Source of the DNA: Antarcticibacterium sp. 1MA-6-2
Lineage (GTDB): Bacteria > Bacteroidota > Bacteroidia > Flavobacteriales > Flavobacteriaceae
DNA length: 64,000 nt
Direction: 5' to 3'
NCBI RefSeq assembly: GCF_021535135.1
Contig: NZ_CP091036.1
Location: 1,860,001-1,924,000 of the forward strand
In this document: positions 29,578 through 39,743 of the stretch, in pieces
Position numbering within the stretch: the first letter of the stretch is position 1
How the letters are laid out: each line of letters opens with the position of its first letter
Notes under the pieces: generated by a model
The model's database searches: none
What the model was told of the DNA's origin: nothing
Seen by the model: the letters and a program-made list of their open reading frames with translations, nothing else
Program-made: the position numbers and the translations under genes

Positions 29578-32514
29578 TTACTGCTGAATTATCAATGTTA
29601 ACACTCCTTCAAGGACACTCTCATTATCCAGTTTTATTCTACCCGAACTGTGAGGGGTACCATAGAATGGCTCTGAACCATTATTTGTATAATCAGCAAT
29701 TAACCAATGGGTAAATTCCTCCTGAAGCCAGGATCGAGAGGCTTGTTTCGTATTGGACATCACACTAACTTTGGTTTGCGAATCTTTGGATAGGGAAGCT
29801 TTTATTATATTTCTTTTTGTAGATCTAAAGTCATTGCTTCCTAATTCATTGGCATCGTCTTTCCATGAATGTTCAGGTTTCTTTCTCCAGGGTACCACAC
29901 CCGTAGTTTGAGTAGCATTCATTACAGCCTTTCCTTCATTTCTTCCAATATGATCATCTGGATACAGACTAAAATCACCTTCCCTTTTCCAGGTTAATTG
30001 ATCAAAAGACTTGGGAAGTACAATCCTTAAACCGTATTGATAAGGGGTTAATGTTTGAGAAATATCGCTAATTTTATATCGGGTTTCAAACCTACCATCC
30101 GAATAAAAAACATATGTCACCTTTCCCTTACCTTCTTTAAAAATAATATCAGTTGAAACAAAAAGGGAATCAGACTCCTTCACGATGTCAAAGTTTTTAG
30201 CATATTTTGCATACCATGGGAAGTTTTGTAAAGGCTGGATATTTCGCTGATACGTTTCCCCAGCAATATCATTTTTCCCTCCATCTTCTTTATTCATAGG
30301 AACAATTGTAAATTCTGGACCATTTTCCAAGATAGTTTCACCATTCTTTTTGACAGAGGAAATTAATCCGTTTATTTTTGATATTGTATAGGTAATTAGA
30401 CCTTGATGAATAAGATAAGCATCTTTATTTTCTTCAACCAGAAGCTTTTTATCCGATTTTAAATCTAAATTTTTTGATTTTTCAAAATCTAACACACCTT
30501 GCTCAGCGATAAATCCAGCAGGATCATAAAAGGTCCATTTCACTCTCGCAGTATTTGATTTTACAGGAATTAAAATAATATCTTTTTCTCTGGGAGAAAT
30601 ATTTTTTTCAATCTAATTTCTTCTCCATCTACTTCCGCCAAAAGCTTTAAATCTTTGAGATTAGTAAAATCGTACCTAGTTTTCTACTTGTAATTGCAAT
30701 TTCCCATTAACAACACCTTTGTTTTCTACCTTAATCGGAGAGTAAGCTTTTTTCATTCCATAATACTCTGGTTTAGGCCTTCTCCATCCATCTAAAGGAC
30801 CCCATGGCCCGTAACCTACTATCTTACCATCAGGCAAATGGAAAGTATCATCAATACCACTCCAAATAGCACCACCTAAATTATTTTTATGGCTGTAAAT
30901 ACTATCATAAAAGTTTACTAATGGCACATTATACGCATCACGAACACCAGGATCTGTAAGTAACTCTCTCCTATTATAAGTAGACAAGTGAGCATATTCT
31001 CCAAAAAGCACTAGTCTAGACATAGTATCTGTAGCTTTTGGGCCATTTATTCCGGGGTAGTGATAATTTGCTATATCAGCTTTACTTCCAGCATTGTTGA
31101 ATCCACCCCAAACTTGATCATGAAAGGAATTGGGTCTAGTTTCATCTAGTTGATCCACAACCGTTTTAACTTTTTCCCAAAGCGGACTCCACCTAGATTC
31201 ATTAGCCAAAGACCAAATAATTACAGAAGGGTGATTTTTATAAGCCTGGATATTTTCTATGTTAGCCATCAAAAAATATGGTAAAAATCTTTCGTCCTTA
31301 TAATCCCAATGCTCCCATATAGGAGATGCATGGTGTTCTATCCAGGTTAAAGCTGCTTCACTCTCCACAAATATCCCAAGAGAATCCGCTGCCTTCAAAA
31401 ATTCTTCAGAAGGCGGGTAATGAGATGTACGAATATAATTGCAGTTTGCTTGCTTAAACAATTTTGCATCTAACTTAGCAACTTTAGGAGTAATTGATCT
31501 CCCGGTTAGTGGATGTACTATATGTCGGTTTACTCCGTGCAGTTTAATAGGAGTTCCATTCACTAATAATTGTCCTTTATTTACTTCAACCTCTCTAAAA
31601 CCAACTTTTTGACTATTTAATTGTAAAACTTCCTCTCCTTTTAAAATTTCTGTTTTCAATGTGTAAAGGTAAGGTTGTTCCGGATTCCAATGCTTTGGTT
31701 TCCTAATCTGCATTCTTTGGATATTTGTAACATTTCCGTTAAACTCAATGGGTTTTTGCAAATTGACTTGTGTCCTTTTAATTTCTTTACCGTTTTTATC
31801 AATAAGTGAATATTGAAGACTGACATCAGATGGCCATTGCTCTTTCCCTTGATTTTCAACTTTGGATTTGATAATTAAATCTGCATTTCTATAGCGTTTA
31901 TCAAATTTCGTTTCTACTTTAATATCAGAAATATTTATATCGGGAAGATTAAATAGTGTTACTTTTCTTAGAATTCCTCCAACAGTATGGGCCGCATATT
32001 GAGAAGTACAGGCCAAAATATCACTTATGGTATTGGCTTTCACTTCAACCATAATTTTATTATCTCCCGGCTTCAAGGCATCTGTAATTTCAAATTCAAA
32101 AGGAACAAATCCGCCCTCATGTTTACCAACTTCCTGGCCGTTAATTTTTACGGTCGCTTGAGAACTTACACCATCAAACCTAATAAAGGTTAAGTTTTCT
32201 TGCCATCCCTTGGGAATATCAAAACTTTTCACGTAATAGCCTGTTTCTCCCGGACTTACTTTGAAACCCTGCATCTCCCATTCGCCGGGTACAGAAATGG
32301 AACCCATCTTCTGATTCTGTACATTAAACTGCCATGTTCCATTTAAAGAAAAAACAGGAGTTGAAACATCCTTAACTTCCTCTGGTACTGGTGAAAGGCG
32401 AGGAATCTTAATGTCTACATTTTTCAGGATCTCATCCATATTTTGCTGGGCAAAACTTGCAAATACACCTATAAAAAAGAAAAAAACTATAAAAAAACGT
32501 TTAAAAATATACAT
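29578..32514 (-). CDS. GH2 glycosidase, beta-galactosidase-like (two frame breaks)
   Basis: About 978 residues. Signal peptide FFIVFFFFIGVFASFAQ. GH2 order: FIRFDGVSSQATVKINGQEVGKH (jelly roll), VGFREVEVNKGQLLVNGTPI, GVNRHIVHPLTGR, YIRTSHYPPSEEFLKAADSLGIFVESE, acid/base Glu in VIIWSLANESRW, nucleophile Glu in VLFGEYAHLSTYN. A C-terminal beta-gal small-chain-like domain (GLRIVLPKSFDQLTWKREG) follows. Frame breaks: near 30675 (one extra base before RYDFTNLKDL) and in seven T at 30602-30608 (eight would restore LKKNISPREKD). It is a paralogue of the GH2 at 24585, and both sit in the same operon. No lipobox, so it is probably soluble in the periplasm. Confidence 0.9.
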
Positions 32515-32541
32515 TGTTTCAATTTAAATTAATTACAAAAA

Positions 32542-33241
32542 TCACATTATCTGATACTTTCGCCATGCTTCTACAGCACCCATTCCTTGCTGTATGGCTT
32601 TCAATACTGCCTTCTCGCTTCTTGCTTTATCAAAGGCTCTTCTTAATACTTCATCTTCATGCTTTTTTGGGATCACACAAACTCCGTCTATATCCCCTAC
32701 CACAATATCTCCTGGATTTATTCTTACTCCATTCATTTCTATAGGCACTCGAAAATCTATAACTTTACCCCGAGGCGCCTGATCTTGAGCATAATTACCA
32801 TAAGAAAAAACAGGAAAATCCATATCCAGTAATCCTTTTGTATCCCTTGAATAACCATTTGCTACAGCTCCTGCAGCTCCTAAATACTTTGCACGGGTCA
32901 TCATCAATTCTCCTACCAACGCATAATTGGGAGATGCGCCTGAACATATATATATTTCATTTTTCTTTAAATCATCCAAAGCCTCTAACATTAAACCAAA
33001 AGGTTTCTCCATTAAAGGATTCTTGCTACCAAAACTCAATTCCTCAAAAGTATCTGCTTCTAGAACGGTCATGGCTCTTCCAATAGTAAACATATCTTGC
33101 CTTAAAGGCTGAATTTCCGCTAAGCAGGAATTGATGAAACAAGCCCATCTTGTCCATGGCATCTCCTATAACCGCTGTGAACAATTCTTTTCGAGCTAAC
33201 TTAAATAGCTCTTCATCGTCTTTCCAAAATATTCTATCCAT
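32542..33241 (-). CDS. RraA/HMG-aldolase-family protein (one frameshift)
   Basis: About 232 residues. Marks of the family are LFTAVIGDAMDKMG, LVGELMMTRAKYLGAAGAVANGYSRD (active-site Arg-Asp region), VFSYGNYAQDQAPRGKVIDF and GDIVVGDIDGVCVIPKKHEDE. Members include 4-hydroxy-4-methyl-2-oxoglutarate aldolases and decarboxylases as well as RraA. In this sugar operon an aldolase or decarboxylase acting on a keto acid is more likely than RNase E control. The frame breaks at CTAAG 33120-33124; CTAG restores FLLAEIQPLRQD. It is the first gene of the operon. Confidence 0.82.
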
Positions 33242-33869
33242 ATTATATATTTAGTTGTGCAAAATTATCTAGCTATCCATGATATAAAACGATATTTAAA
33301 ACGGGGCAGATAAATTAAGAACCCGGGTAAACAAAAGTATACAGGATAAAAGCTTATCTGGTTCTTAAAATTAACAGTTAACTATCCTATATTTGCCCAA
33401 ATTATATTTTGATCTAATAATTCGGGTAATATTTATAATAAATAAGAAGTGTAATTCTCTAGAAACCCAATAAATAAATTCTTAATTGTGCACAGGTGTT
33501 TACTTAACAGCTCCCAATGCAGAGCTGTCGAAGTATTTATTGGAAGAAAGTTTAAACATTGTAGTTGTACAGGACTTTTTCAATTTCTCAACTTAAACTT
33601 CCGATGTAGAAGATTCTAAGCATTCGTTTAATTAGAACTGGCTTTACTTAAGTATAGCATTAATATTTACCCTAAAACTGCTTGATGAGCATAATAGATA
33701 TAATTTTCTTGAAAATTATAGTTAAATCCTGCCTGATTGGAAGTATTTTATTAAAAAAAACAATAGGTATAGCCGGACTTGACCTAAAACAAACCCACGC
33801 CGAAAATAGTCTTCTATTAGTGCCTTGAATAATCAAATCAACTATATAGTCCAAAAAAACAATCTCCAA
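33242..33869. other. Degenerate intergenic stretch upstream of the catabolic operon
   Basis: CAAAATTA at 33260-33267 (TAATTTTG on the minus strand) could be the -7 box for the operon. TATATTTG at 33388-33395 (plus strand) resembles the AraC promoter at 21367 but has no gene behind it. A 34-codon open stretch on the plus strand (about 33492-33596, TGVYLTAPNAELSKYLL...) may be a gene relic but was not identified. Confidence 0.35.
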
Positions 33870-33958
33870 AAGACACCTAAGGTGTCTTCTAGCTATCATT
33901 TTAATGAACCACTATGGACTGGAAGTCCATAGTTTCAGGCTGGTGACTTAAAGTCACC
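33869..33958. repeat. Three consecutive hairpins, IS200/IS605-type end
   Basis: AAGACACCTAAGGTGTCTT (33870-33888), ACTATGGACT-GGA-AGTCCATAGT (33911-33933) and GGTGACT-TAA-AGTCACC (33942-33958) are short near-perfect palindromes. They lie right after the truncated IS200-type gene. Elements of this class are recognised through subterminal hairpins, so these probably mark its end. Confidence 0.6.
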
Positions 33959-33968
33959 GCAATGATTA

Positions 33969-34258
33969 TTACTCTATAATAAAATTTGTGCCTCCCCTAT
34001 CCTCTGGTTTTCTATGGTGCTCCAAATACTCATTCACCATTTCATCTGTAATATTACCAGTACTCCAACATCCATAGCCGATAGCCCAAAAATACCTACC
34101 CCAATATTTCCTTTTTAATTCAGGAAATTCTTGTTGTAATTTCCTAGAACTTCTGCCCTTTAACTTTTTGATTAAATCGCTCAGGTTTACAGATGGACGA
34201 TAATCTATATGCATATGCACGTGATCCTTGGAGATAACTCCCTTTAATATTAAATTAG
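33969..34258 (-). pseudogene. tnpA: IS200/IS605 TnpA, C-terminal fragment
   Basis: The open frame can be read from about 34258 as ILKGVISKDHVHMHIDYRP, which contains the HUH (His-x-His) motif. It continues with LSDLIKKLKGRSSRKLQQEFPEL, YWGRYFWAIGYGCWSTGNITDEMV and EYLEHHRKPEDRGG. The catalytic Tyr region (GYGCWSTGNIT) is present. The N-terminal 45 or so residues of the usual 140-150 are missing, because the sequence upstream of 34258 is unrelated. Y1 transposases of this class move single-stranded DNA. This copy is a relic. Confidence 0.85.
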
Positions 34259-34429
34259 GAAAAAATATACAATGGAATATAGATCATTTACAAATGGGTG
34301 TTGGAGGTGATACATCTTGGGGAAGGCTGGTACATAACCAATATATAATTCCTTCTCAACAATATTTCTACAGTTTTATTATAAAGCCTAATCTCCAATA
34401 ATTCAATTAAGAAAATCGACAATAACAAT

Positions 34430-34518
34430 ATTATGAAAGCACTATCTCATGAAGTTTGTAAATAAAAAAATAACAGAGCACTGTCTCATAAAGTGTGTCA
34501 AGGGTCTGTGTCAATAGA
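34430..34518. repeat. Tandem relics of an IS end (AGCACTRTCTCATRAAGT)
   Basis: GCACTATCTCATGAAGTTTGT and GCACTGTCTCATAAAGTGTGT occur about 40 bp apart, each followed by a stretch ending AAAATAACAG. They look like successive terminal repeats of an insertion sequence, with no coding part left between them. Confidence 0.4.
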
Positions 34519-34550
34519 AAAATAACAGGGGTCGCGACCCCTGTTATTTT
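34519..34550. terminator. Perfect 32-bp palindrome, bidirectional terminator-like
   Basis: AAAATAACAGGGGTCG followed by its exact reverse complement, then TTT on the plus side. The GC-rich core and flanking A/T runs on both sides fit a bidirectional Rho-independent terminator. No intact gene lies nearby, so it may belong to a lost element. Confidence 0.6.
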
Positions 34551-34738
34551 TTTGCCTAATTTTAAATTTTACACAGTAAAAAATTAAGATTGCAACACAC
34601 TTGGACAATGAATAAACTTCAAAAGAAGAATTGAATTATTCTTTATACTCTTACAATTCTCATAAGTGGTTCAAATGCCCCTGCCAGGTATTGGTATCTT
34701 TACCTAGATTGCTTTCTTCATCCTAACTTTTCTCAATA

Positions 34739-34873
34739 TTATTTGTTATGATTCTCCATCCATTTAAAGAAGTTGAGATTCCACTCGTTCTTAAATTTTA
34801 TTATCGGTTTGCTATTTTCAAATTCAATTGGAAGCCATACAAAACGACCATATATGGCATTCTGCGACCTCTA
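34739..34873 (-). pseudogene. C-terminal relic of a secreted glycosidase (GH43/GH117-like tail)
   Basis: The minus strand reads SQNAIYGRFVWLPIEFENSKP then IIKFKNEWNLNFFKWMENHNK and stops. The pattern R-F/Y-V-W-L-P-I-x-F-E...W is known from the C-terminal ends of GH43/GH117-type PUL enzymes. A stop lies just upstream of the similarity, so only about 43 codons survive. The assignment is from recognition of the tail only. Confidence 0.35.
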
Positions 34874-35092
34874 ACGGTCTGCTATAAATAAAAAATCACA
34901 TTCCTAATCGAGTGCTAGTAAAACACGGATATTCTGATTTTCAATGGTAGTATCCTTCTATTCTTTTGTGCCCCTTGCCTAGTTACCAAAGATTTCAAGG
35001 GGCCAAATATAACTTTTTATTTCGTGTAATGAATTGTATTCCAAATACTTGTCCAGGACTTTCTTCATATTCGTGAAGCTTTACGCATTTAA
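34874..35092. other. Degenerate stretch between glycosidase relic and sulfatase tail
   Basis: No intact frame. It probably holds decayed coding sequence of the lost gene. Confidence 0.3.
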
Positions 35093-35869
35093 TTAATTTG
35101 AAATCTTTTTCTTATAACGTTTATTTTGAGAAGGAGATTTATATAAAGCTTCTTTGTTTTGCATTAAACGTTTATGAATATGATAAGTAACACTTTCCCA
35201 TTCTTCACCTTCTCGCCATAAGGGATCAATAAGTTCGGCTTCCCATCGGTGATAATTTTCGCTAATCTCTTTAAATTTAATTGAATCTTTACCTGAAAGA
35301 TCTATGGTTTCGCTTAAATCACTTTCTAAATCATACAATACAGAACCAAAACCATTCAAGCTGATTAATTTGTAATTATTAAGTCTTGCAGCCGATTCGT
35401 CTAACTTTTTCCAGTATAATTCCTTATGCGGGTTACCTTGCTTTTGATTTTTTAAGTAAGGGAGAAGATTCTTTCCGTCCAGAATCATATCTGATTTGGA
35501 TTCAATTTTGGCAGCGGCTAATGAAGTTTTAAAAATATCTAGTGATGAACTTAAACCATTAAAAGTTTGGTTTGCTTCAATTTCAGGTGGCCAACTGACT
35601 ACAAATGGCACTCTATGTCCTCCTTCAAATTCATTTCCTTTCCAGCCTTTTAAAGGGCCAGAGGAAGAACTATTATTGTGAGCTCCTCCATTATCGCTCA
35701 AAAAATATATGAGTGTGTTATCTCTAATTCCGAATTCATCTAGCTTTCTAGTCAGTTTCCCTACATTCTCGTCCAGTGACCATGTCATTGCTGCTAGGAT
35801 TTGTCTAGGATGGTTTTTGAATTTTTCAAGGTGTTCTTCTTTCGCTTCCAATCTTAGAACTAGAAAGGA
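35093..35869 (-). pseudogene. Sulfatase (family S1-like), N-terminal half missing
   Basis: Similarity begins abruptly at EAKEEHLEKFKNH and continues through TWSLDENVGKLTRKLDEFGI, YFLSDNGGAHNNSSSSGPLKG (metal-site Asp-Asn), WKGNEFEGGHRVPFVVSWP (Lys and His) and the C-terminal LYDLESDLSETIDLSG and HRWEAELIDPLW. The formylglycine motif (C/S-x-P-x-R) and first metal-binding aspartates are absent. A stop precedes the open part, and an IS3-type relic starts about 20 bp away, so the deletion probably came with that element. An intact copy would have made PUL 2 competent for sulfated glycans. Confidence 0.88.
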
Positions 35870-35887
35870 TTACGTTGAATTATCTCT

Positions 35888-36187
35888 TCAAGGTAACCTT
35901 TTAGGTATCCTTAATTTTGAACTATTTTGCAATTTTTCAACTTCAATTCTATAAAAATACAAGTATGTTATAAAACCTGGAAATTTATTTTAAAGGATTG
36001 GAATTTATGAAAAGTGTAAGCTTCCCTAAAAATGCCAGTTCTTTTATGTTCTCTCGTTGGTAACTTAACCGAACTGCTTGCTCCTTTAATTCAGGACTGT
36101 AATAGCGTTTTTTCATGTTTCTAAAATATTTGTTTTGTAAAAAACAGTCTTAAATTTTATGTCCGAGTAGAGGTAGCAACTCCATAC
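35888..36187. mobile_element. Internally deleted IS3-type element
   Basis: Shares both end sequences with the relic at 7925-8094, in the same orientation. It encloses a 43-codon minus-strand frame at 35985-36116 that begins MKKRYYSPELKEQAVRLSYQ, the typical start of an IS3 OrfA, and then runs off after NIKELA. The second frame and catalytic domain are gone. Confidence 0.6.
35985..36116 (-). pseudogene. IS3-family OrfA, N-terminal fragment
   Basis: MKKRYYSPELKEQAVRLSYQ followed by RENIKELA matches the N-terminal helix-turn-helix region of IS3 OrfA proteins. After residue 28 the sequence becomes unrelated (FLGKLTLF...) and stops. Expected length is about 100 residues. Non-functional. Confidence 0.65.
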
Positions 36188-36343
36188 CAGATAGCAAGTA
36201 TCAGCTAGGTTGGACAGGACTTGAATTATAGGATTACCTCAAACCCTTGTCACAGAATGAATCTAAGCATCCAAAGCATTGCAAATCCCCGGAAAACATC
36301 CAGGGATTTAAGCCTTTTCTAATATGTCATTACGTTTATATCG

Positions 36344-38875
36344 TTAGTCTTTAAGAATTAAAACTACTCTTCCTTTAGCTTTTCTATCACTTTCATCACC
36401 ATCGATTGTTACTTTTAGGGACGCACCATTATTTGCTCTAACACCATTGGGTAATTTGATGGGAAAGCTAACAGCTGCATTTTGGCTATCGATAAATTTG
36501 ACCTCTGAGCTTTTAGTTATGGATTTACCATCTGCGATTAGCATTACATCCTTAATACTTACTTGCGAAGTGCCATTCGAATAAATGAATTTAATTTCCT
36601 CAATTTTTGGCAAATGAGCTCTTTTAATGGGCCATTCAATGGATTCATCCTTTGAAGACCAATCGCCTACAATGACATCATCTTCTTTTATCACAACTGG
36701 AGCAGGTCTTTCCATAGCTTGTGCCACTAAGCTCTTGGCTGACTCCAATGGATCGGCAAAGGGGTTATTTCACTCACTCCTTTAGCACTCACCCATGCGT
36801 CTTCAAAAGCTCTATTATCATAAGCTTGGTTTAATCGTAAACTTTTTAACTTGCCTGCCATCCGTTCTCGATAATAATCACGGATCAATCCTCCCCACAT
36901 TCTAGCCGCATAATCATTAACTCCCAATTTTAATTTTGGTGGTCCCCATACGGTTAATATTCTTCTTGCATCCTCTTCATATTTATCCTGTTGTTTTACA
37001 TCGCTACTGGCCGTCCTGGCAAAGTCAATCCAACGCTGTAGGTTTAAGGTGGGATGATTTTCCAATAATCTATCCGCATTAGTTAGCAACTGTAAAGCCC
37101 ATTCCCCGGCCTTGTCTCGCGTTTTAAAATCCTTAATTTGATGGGCATTATAAGCATAACCAAACCAGTCTTCTGCCTTATGACACAAAAGTGTAGCCGC
37201 AAATTCTAGCGCATCAGCTCTATAAAGTTCAGAATCCTTCAGCTCATCCGAGCATGAAAGGAATTTCTCTATGGCTTGGAAAATGCGAGGGTCTTTATTG
37301 ATAGTGCCTGTAGAAAAGGAGCCACCATTTCCTTGAAAACCAAAACGAGGATGGTCTGTCATGGTACCGTAACTGGTTTCTCTTAGCAACTGCCATGCTT
37401 GTGCCATTTCTGCTGGAGCTTCACCGTATCGTGCTTTGGAATAGCCTATATACCAATTATCCAATTCAATTTCTTCTGTAGTCCAGGCCATATCTGACAC
37501 CAGCTCAAAGGTGACTTCATTATTTTCGATGCCTTCAGGTGCAAAACCAAATCCGGAATTACTCTTATTGTAAGGAGAGTTTAAAAGTTCTGCAGGATTG
37601 GTGGCATAATAGTTATGCACCCCCGTGTGACCCGTTTTCCCTCCACTGTTCAGCATAAAACCATAGATCCATGGTTTATTGTTATATCCTTCAAAAACCT
37701 CATAGTTATATCCGTTTTTATAGGCAATACCATTATACTCATAGGCATAATCGAGAATCATCAATTTATCATCCGGGATTTTACTGAAAAGTGCATTGGC
37801 AGTTTCCTTGTTCCAAATATTCCGTTGATAGGTGAACATCCACCCCTGCACCACCCAAACGGCGTCTGGGTTTCCAGATTTAATGGATTCATAGATAGCA
37901 CTTCCATATTCCGCCAAAAGTTCCGTAATCGGTTCATCGGTTTTTGGAAGGTCCATTTCATTAAAACTGTCGGCAAGATAATATTTACCCTTTCCAAATT
38001 CTTTTTCCCATTCTTCTATAAAAAGTTTCCCTATCTTTTGAAACAACGGAGTTTTTGGTTTTATTATAGCACCTTGATATTCTTCAGGAAAGCCTCCCCA
38101 ACTTACCAGTAACAGCTCGCTATCTGGAAAAATTCTACTAATATCCTTGGGTACAAAGCTAAGCAAAGGCGGGTAGGATAGGCTTCATGTTAAGCTCTTT
38201 CAACCTATTCAAAATTTTATGCTGCAATGCTACCTGCCCATCATGCCATTCTTTCGTTAGTAGATCTCCTCCCAGATTATTTACATTCCCCATACGCTGC
38301 CAGGGAAGCAAGGAAGGCGCGGTATAGAACTTGTTAATTTCTTCTTGTGACAACCCCAACTTCTTCCATACACGTGTGGCAATGGCTTCACTAGCAACCA
38401 AAGCAAGAGGAAAGTTCATACCACGTAAGGCCATCCAATCAATCTCTTTTTCCCACCGTTCCCAGTCCCAGTAGGGTGTTGAATAACCGAATGCACAAAC
38501 ATTTAGATAATATCTGTTCTCGTATGGAGAGCTAGCCTTTAAGGTTGCATCTGGCAACTCTGCTGGAATATTAATATTTTTTCCCGACCAAGTGACCATA
38601 GAGTTTGTAACGTTTTTAAGATAGTCATAAGCGCCTCTGGTCATTGCGGTTGTAGAACTCCCCCTAACTACTACCTTATTGTTTTTCACCTCAATTTCAT
38701 ACGTATCCAAAGAGTTATTATTTATATATTTAAACGTAAATTTAGAAGCCTCTTCAGGGCCCAAAGTTCTTTTAAGGACGTTGTGAGCCGCCAATTCTTC
38801 CGAACTTTCATGTTCATCCCCATTACAAGAACAAACTATAAGTAGAAGTAAAATAATAGGTAATCTGATTAACAT
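36344..38875 (-). CDS. GH89 alpha-N-acetylglucosaminidase lipoprotein (two frame breaks)
   Basis: About 843 residues from MLIRLPIILLLLIVCSC (lipobox VCSC); the longer frame overlaps the upstream gene. GH89 marks are YYLNVCAFGYSTPYWDWERWEKEIDWMALRGMNFPLA, YLADSFNEMDLP (acid/base Glu) and GFAPEGIENNEVTFELV (nucleophile Glu region). The end of the protein is a beta-rich module (WPIKRAHLPKIEEIKFIY). Frame breaks: CTAAG 38159-38163 (CTAG restores LPAFASFVPKD) and four G at 36761-36764 (five would restore ITPFADPLESAKS). It hydrolyses terminal alpha-GlcNAc. It is the last intact-type gene of the PUL 2 transcript. Confidence 0.9.
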
Positions 38876-38891
38876 AGCTTTTGTATTTATT

Positions 38892-39720
38892 TTAAATAAT
38901 ATGTTTTTGATTTTTATTGCTGCCAATAATTTCTTTTCTGATGAATTGATTTACCTCCCATTGATTTCCCATCGGCTTGTGGGTATTGGGTATGTAAGGC
39001 ATATAGGGGTATGGGCCGTACTCCGGGGTAATGGTTATATAGGAACGATTATTTTTCATAGCATTTGCTATCATCAATAGCCACCATTCATTAAATATTT
39101 CCAGCTCTTTGTGATAATTTATATCACGAGGATCTATCACCTGTGGACTTTGTGGAGCCCCCACACGTGCGTGTATATGATAGGTATGTGCAATAGCTTT
39201 TTCTACAGCATAGGATTGATTTTCCAACATAGATTCGGCAACACAACACCAATGTGAAAAATCGGATGTAAGTTTTAGAAAAGAGTATTCCTCTAAATAA
39301 GGCAAACAGGCATGAGCTGCAAATGAGTCGGGAGCGATGGGTTTCGTGGGTAATTTCAACTCCTGTTTCTACTTCGATATCATGCGCCAACTCCAATAAC
39401 TTAGAATTTTGAGTAACACTATAGAAGTCCATCCCCGTATGTGAATTTATGAACAAGGGACTGGCTTCGGCCAAGTTATACAAATGCCTTTTATAAGACT
39501 CCGCATGCTTGTTAAAATCGACTTCCTTGGTTTCCCAATGTTGGCCCACAAATTCCAATTCGAAATCGGACAGCATAGCGCAGATTCCACTTTTTTCTTT
39601 ACCATCTAAGGGTAGATCAATCTCAACCCCATGATAGCCCGCCTCCTTTATCTTTTTTAAAAAAATTGGCCATGGTAACTCAGCACTTCCCCATCTGGGG
39701 TAAATAAATTTTAACTCCAT
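38892..39720 (-). CDS. Xylose-isomerase-like TIM-barrel sugar isomerase/epimerase (one frame break)
   Basis: About 275 residues, cytoplasmic. AP-endonuclease-2/sugar-phosphate-isomerase fold: GYHGVEIDLPLDG, FVGQHWETKEVDF, PLFINSHTGMDFYS, Glu in GVEITHETHRSR, LKLTSDFSHWCCVAESM (metal-site Asp-His), HIHARVGAPQSPQV (His-Arg) and ITITPEYGPYPYMP (Glu). These are the metal and substrate residues of the family. The frame changes near 39325-39335, between THRSR and FAAHACLPYLEEY; the exact indel is not clear. It lies 16 bp from GH89 and 23 bp from the PhyH gene, so it is co-transcribed with them. Confidence 0.8.
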
Positions 39721-39743
39721 CTATTTATACTTAATTAAAGTGC

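Noticed and set aside
35093..35869. Functional short sulfatase starting at a TTG codon
   Set aside because: Without the formylglycine motif and the N-terminal metal ligands the remaining half cannot form the active site. An upstream stop and an adjacent IS relic indicate truncation.
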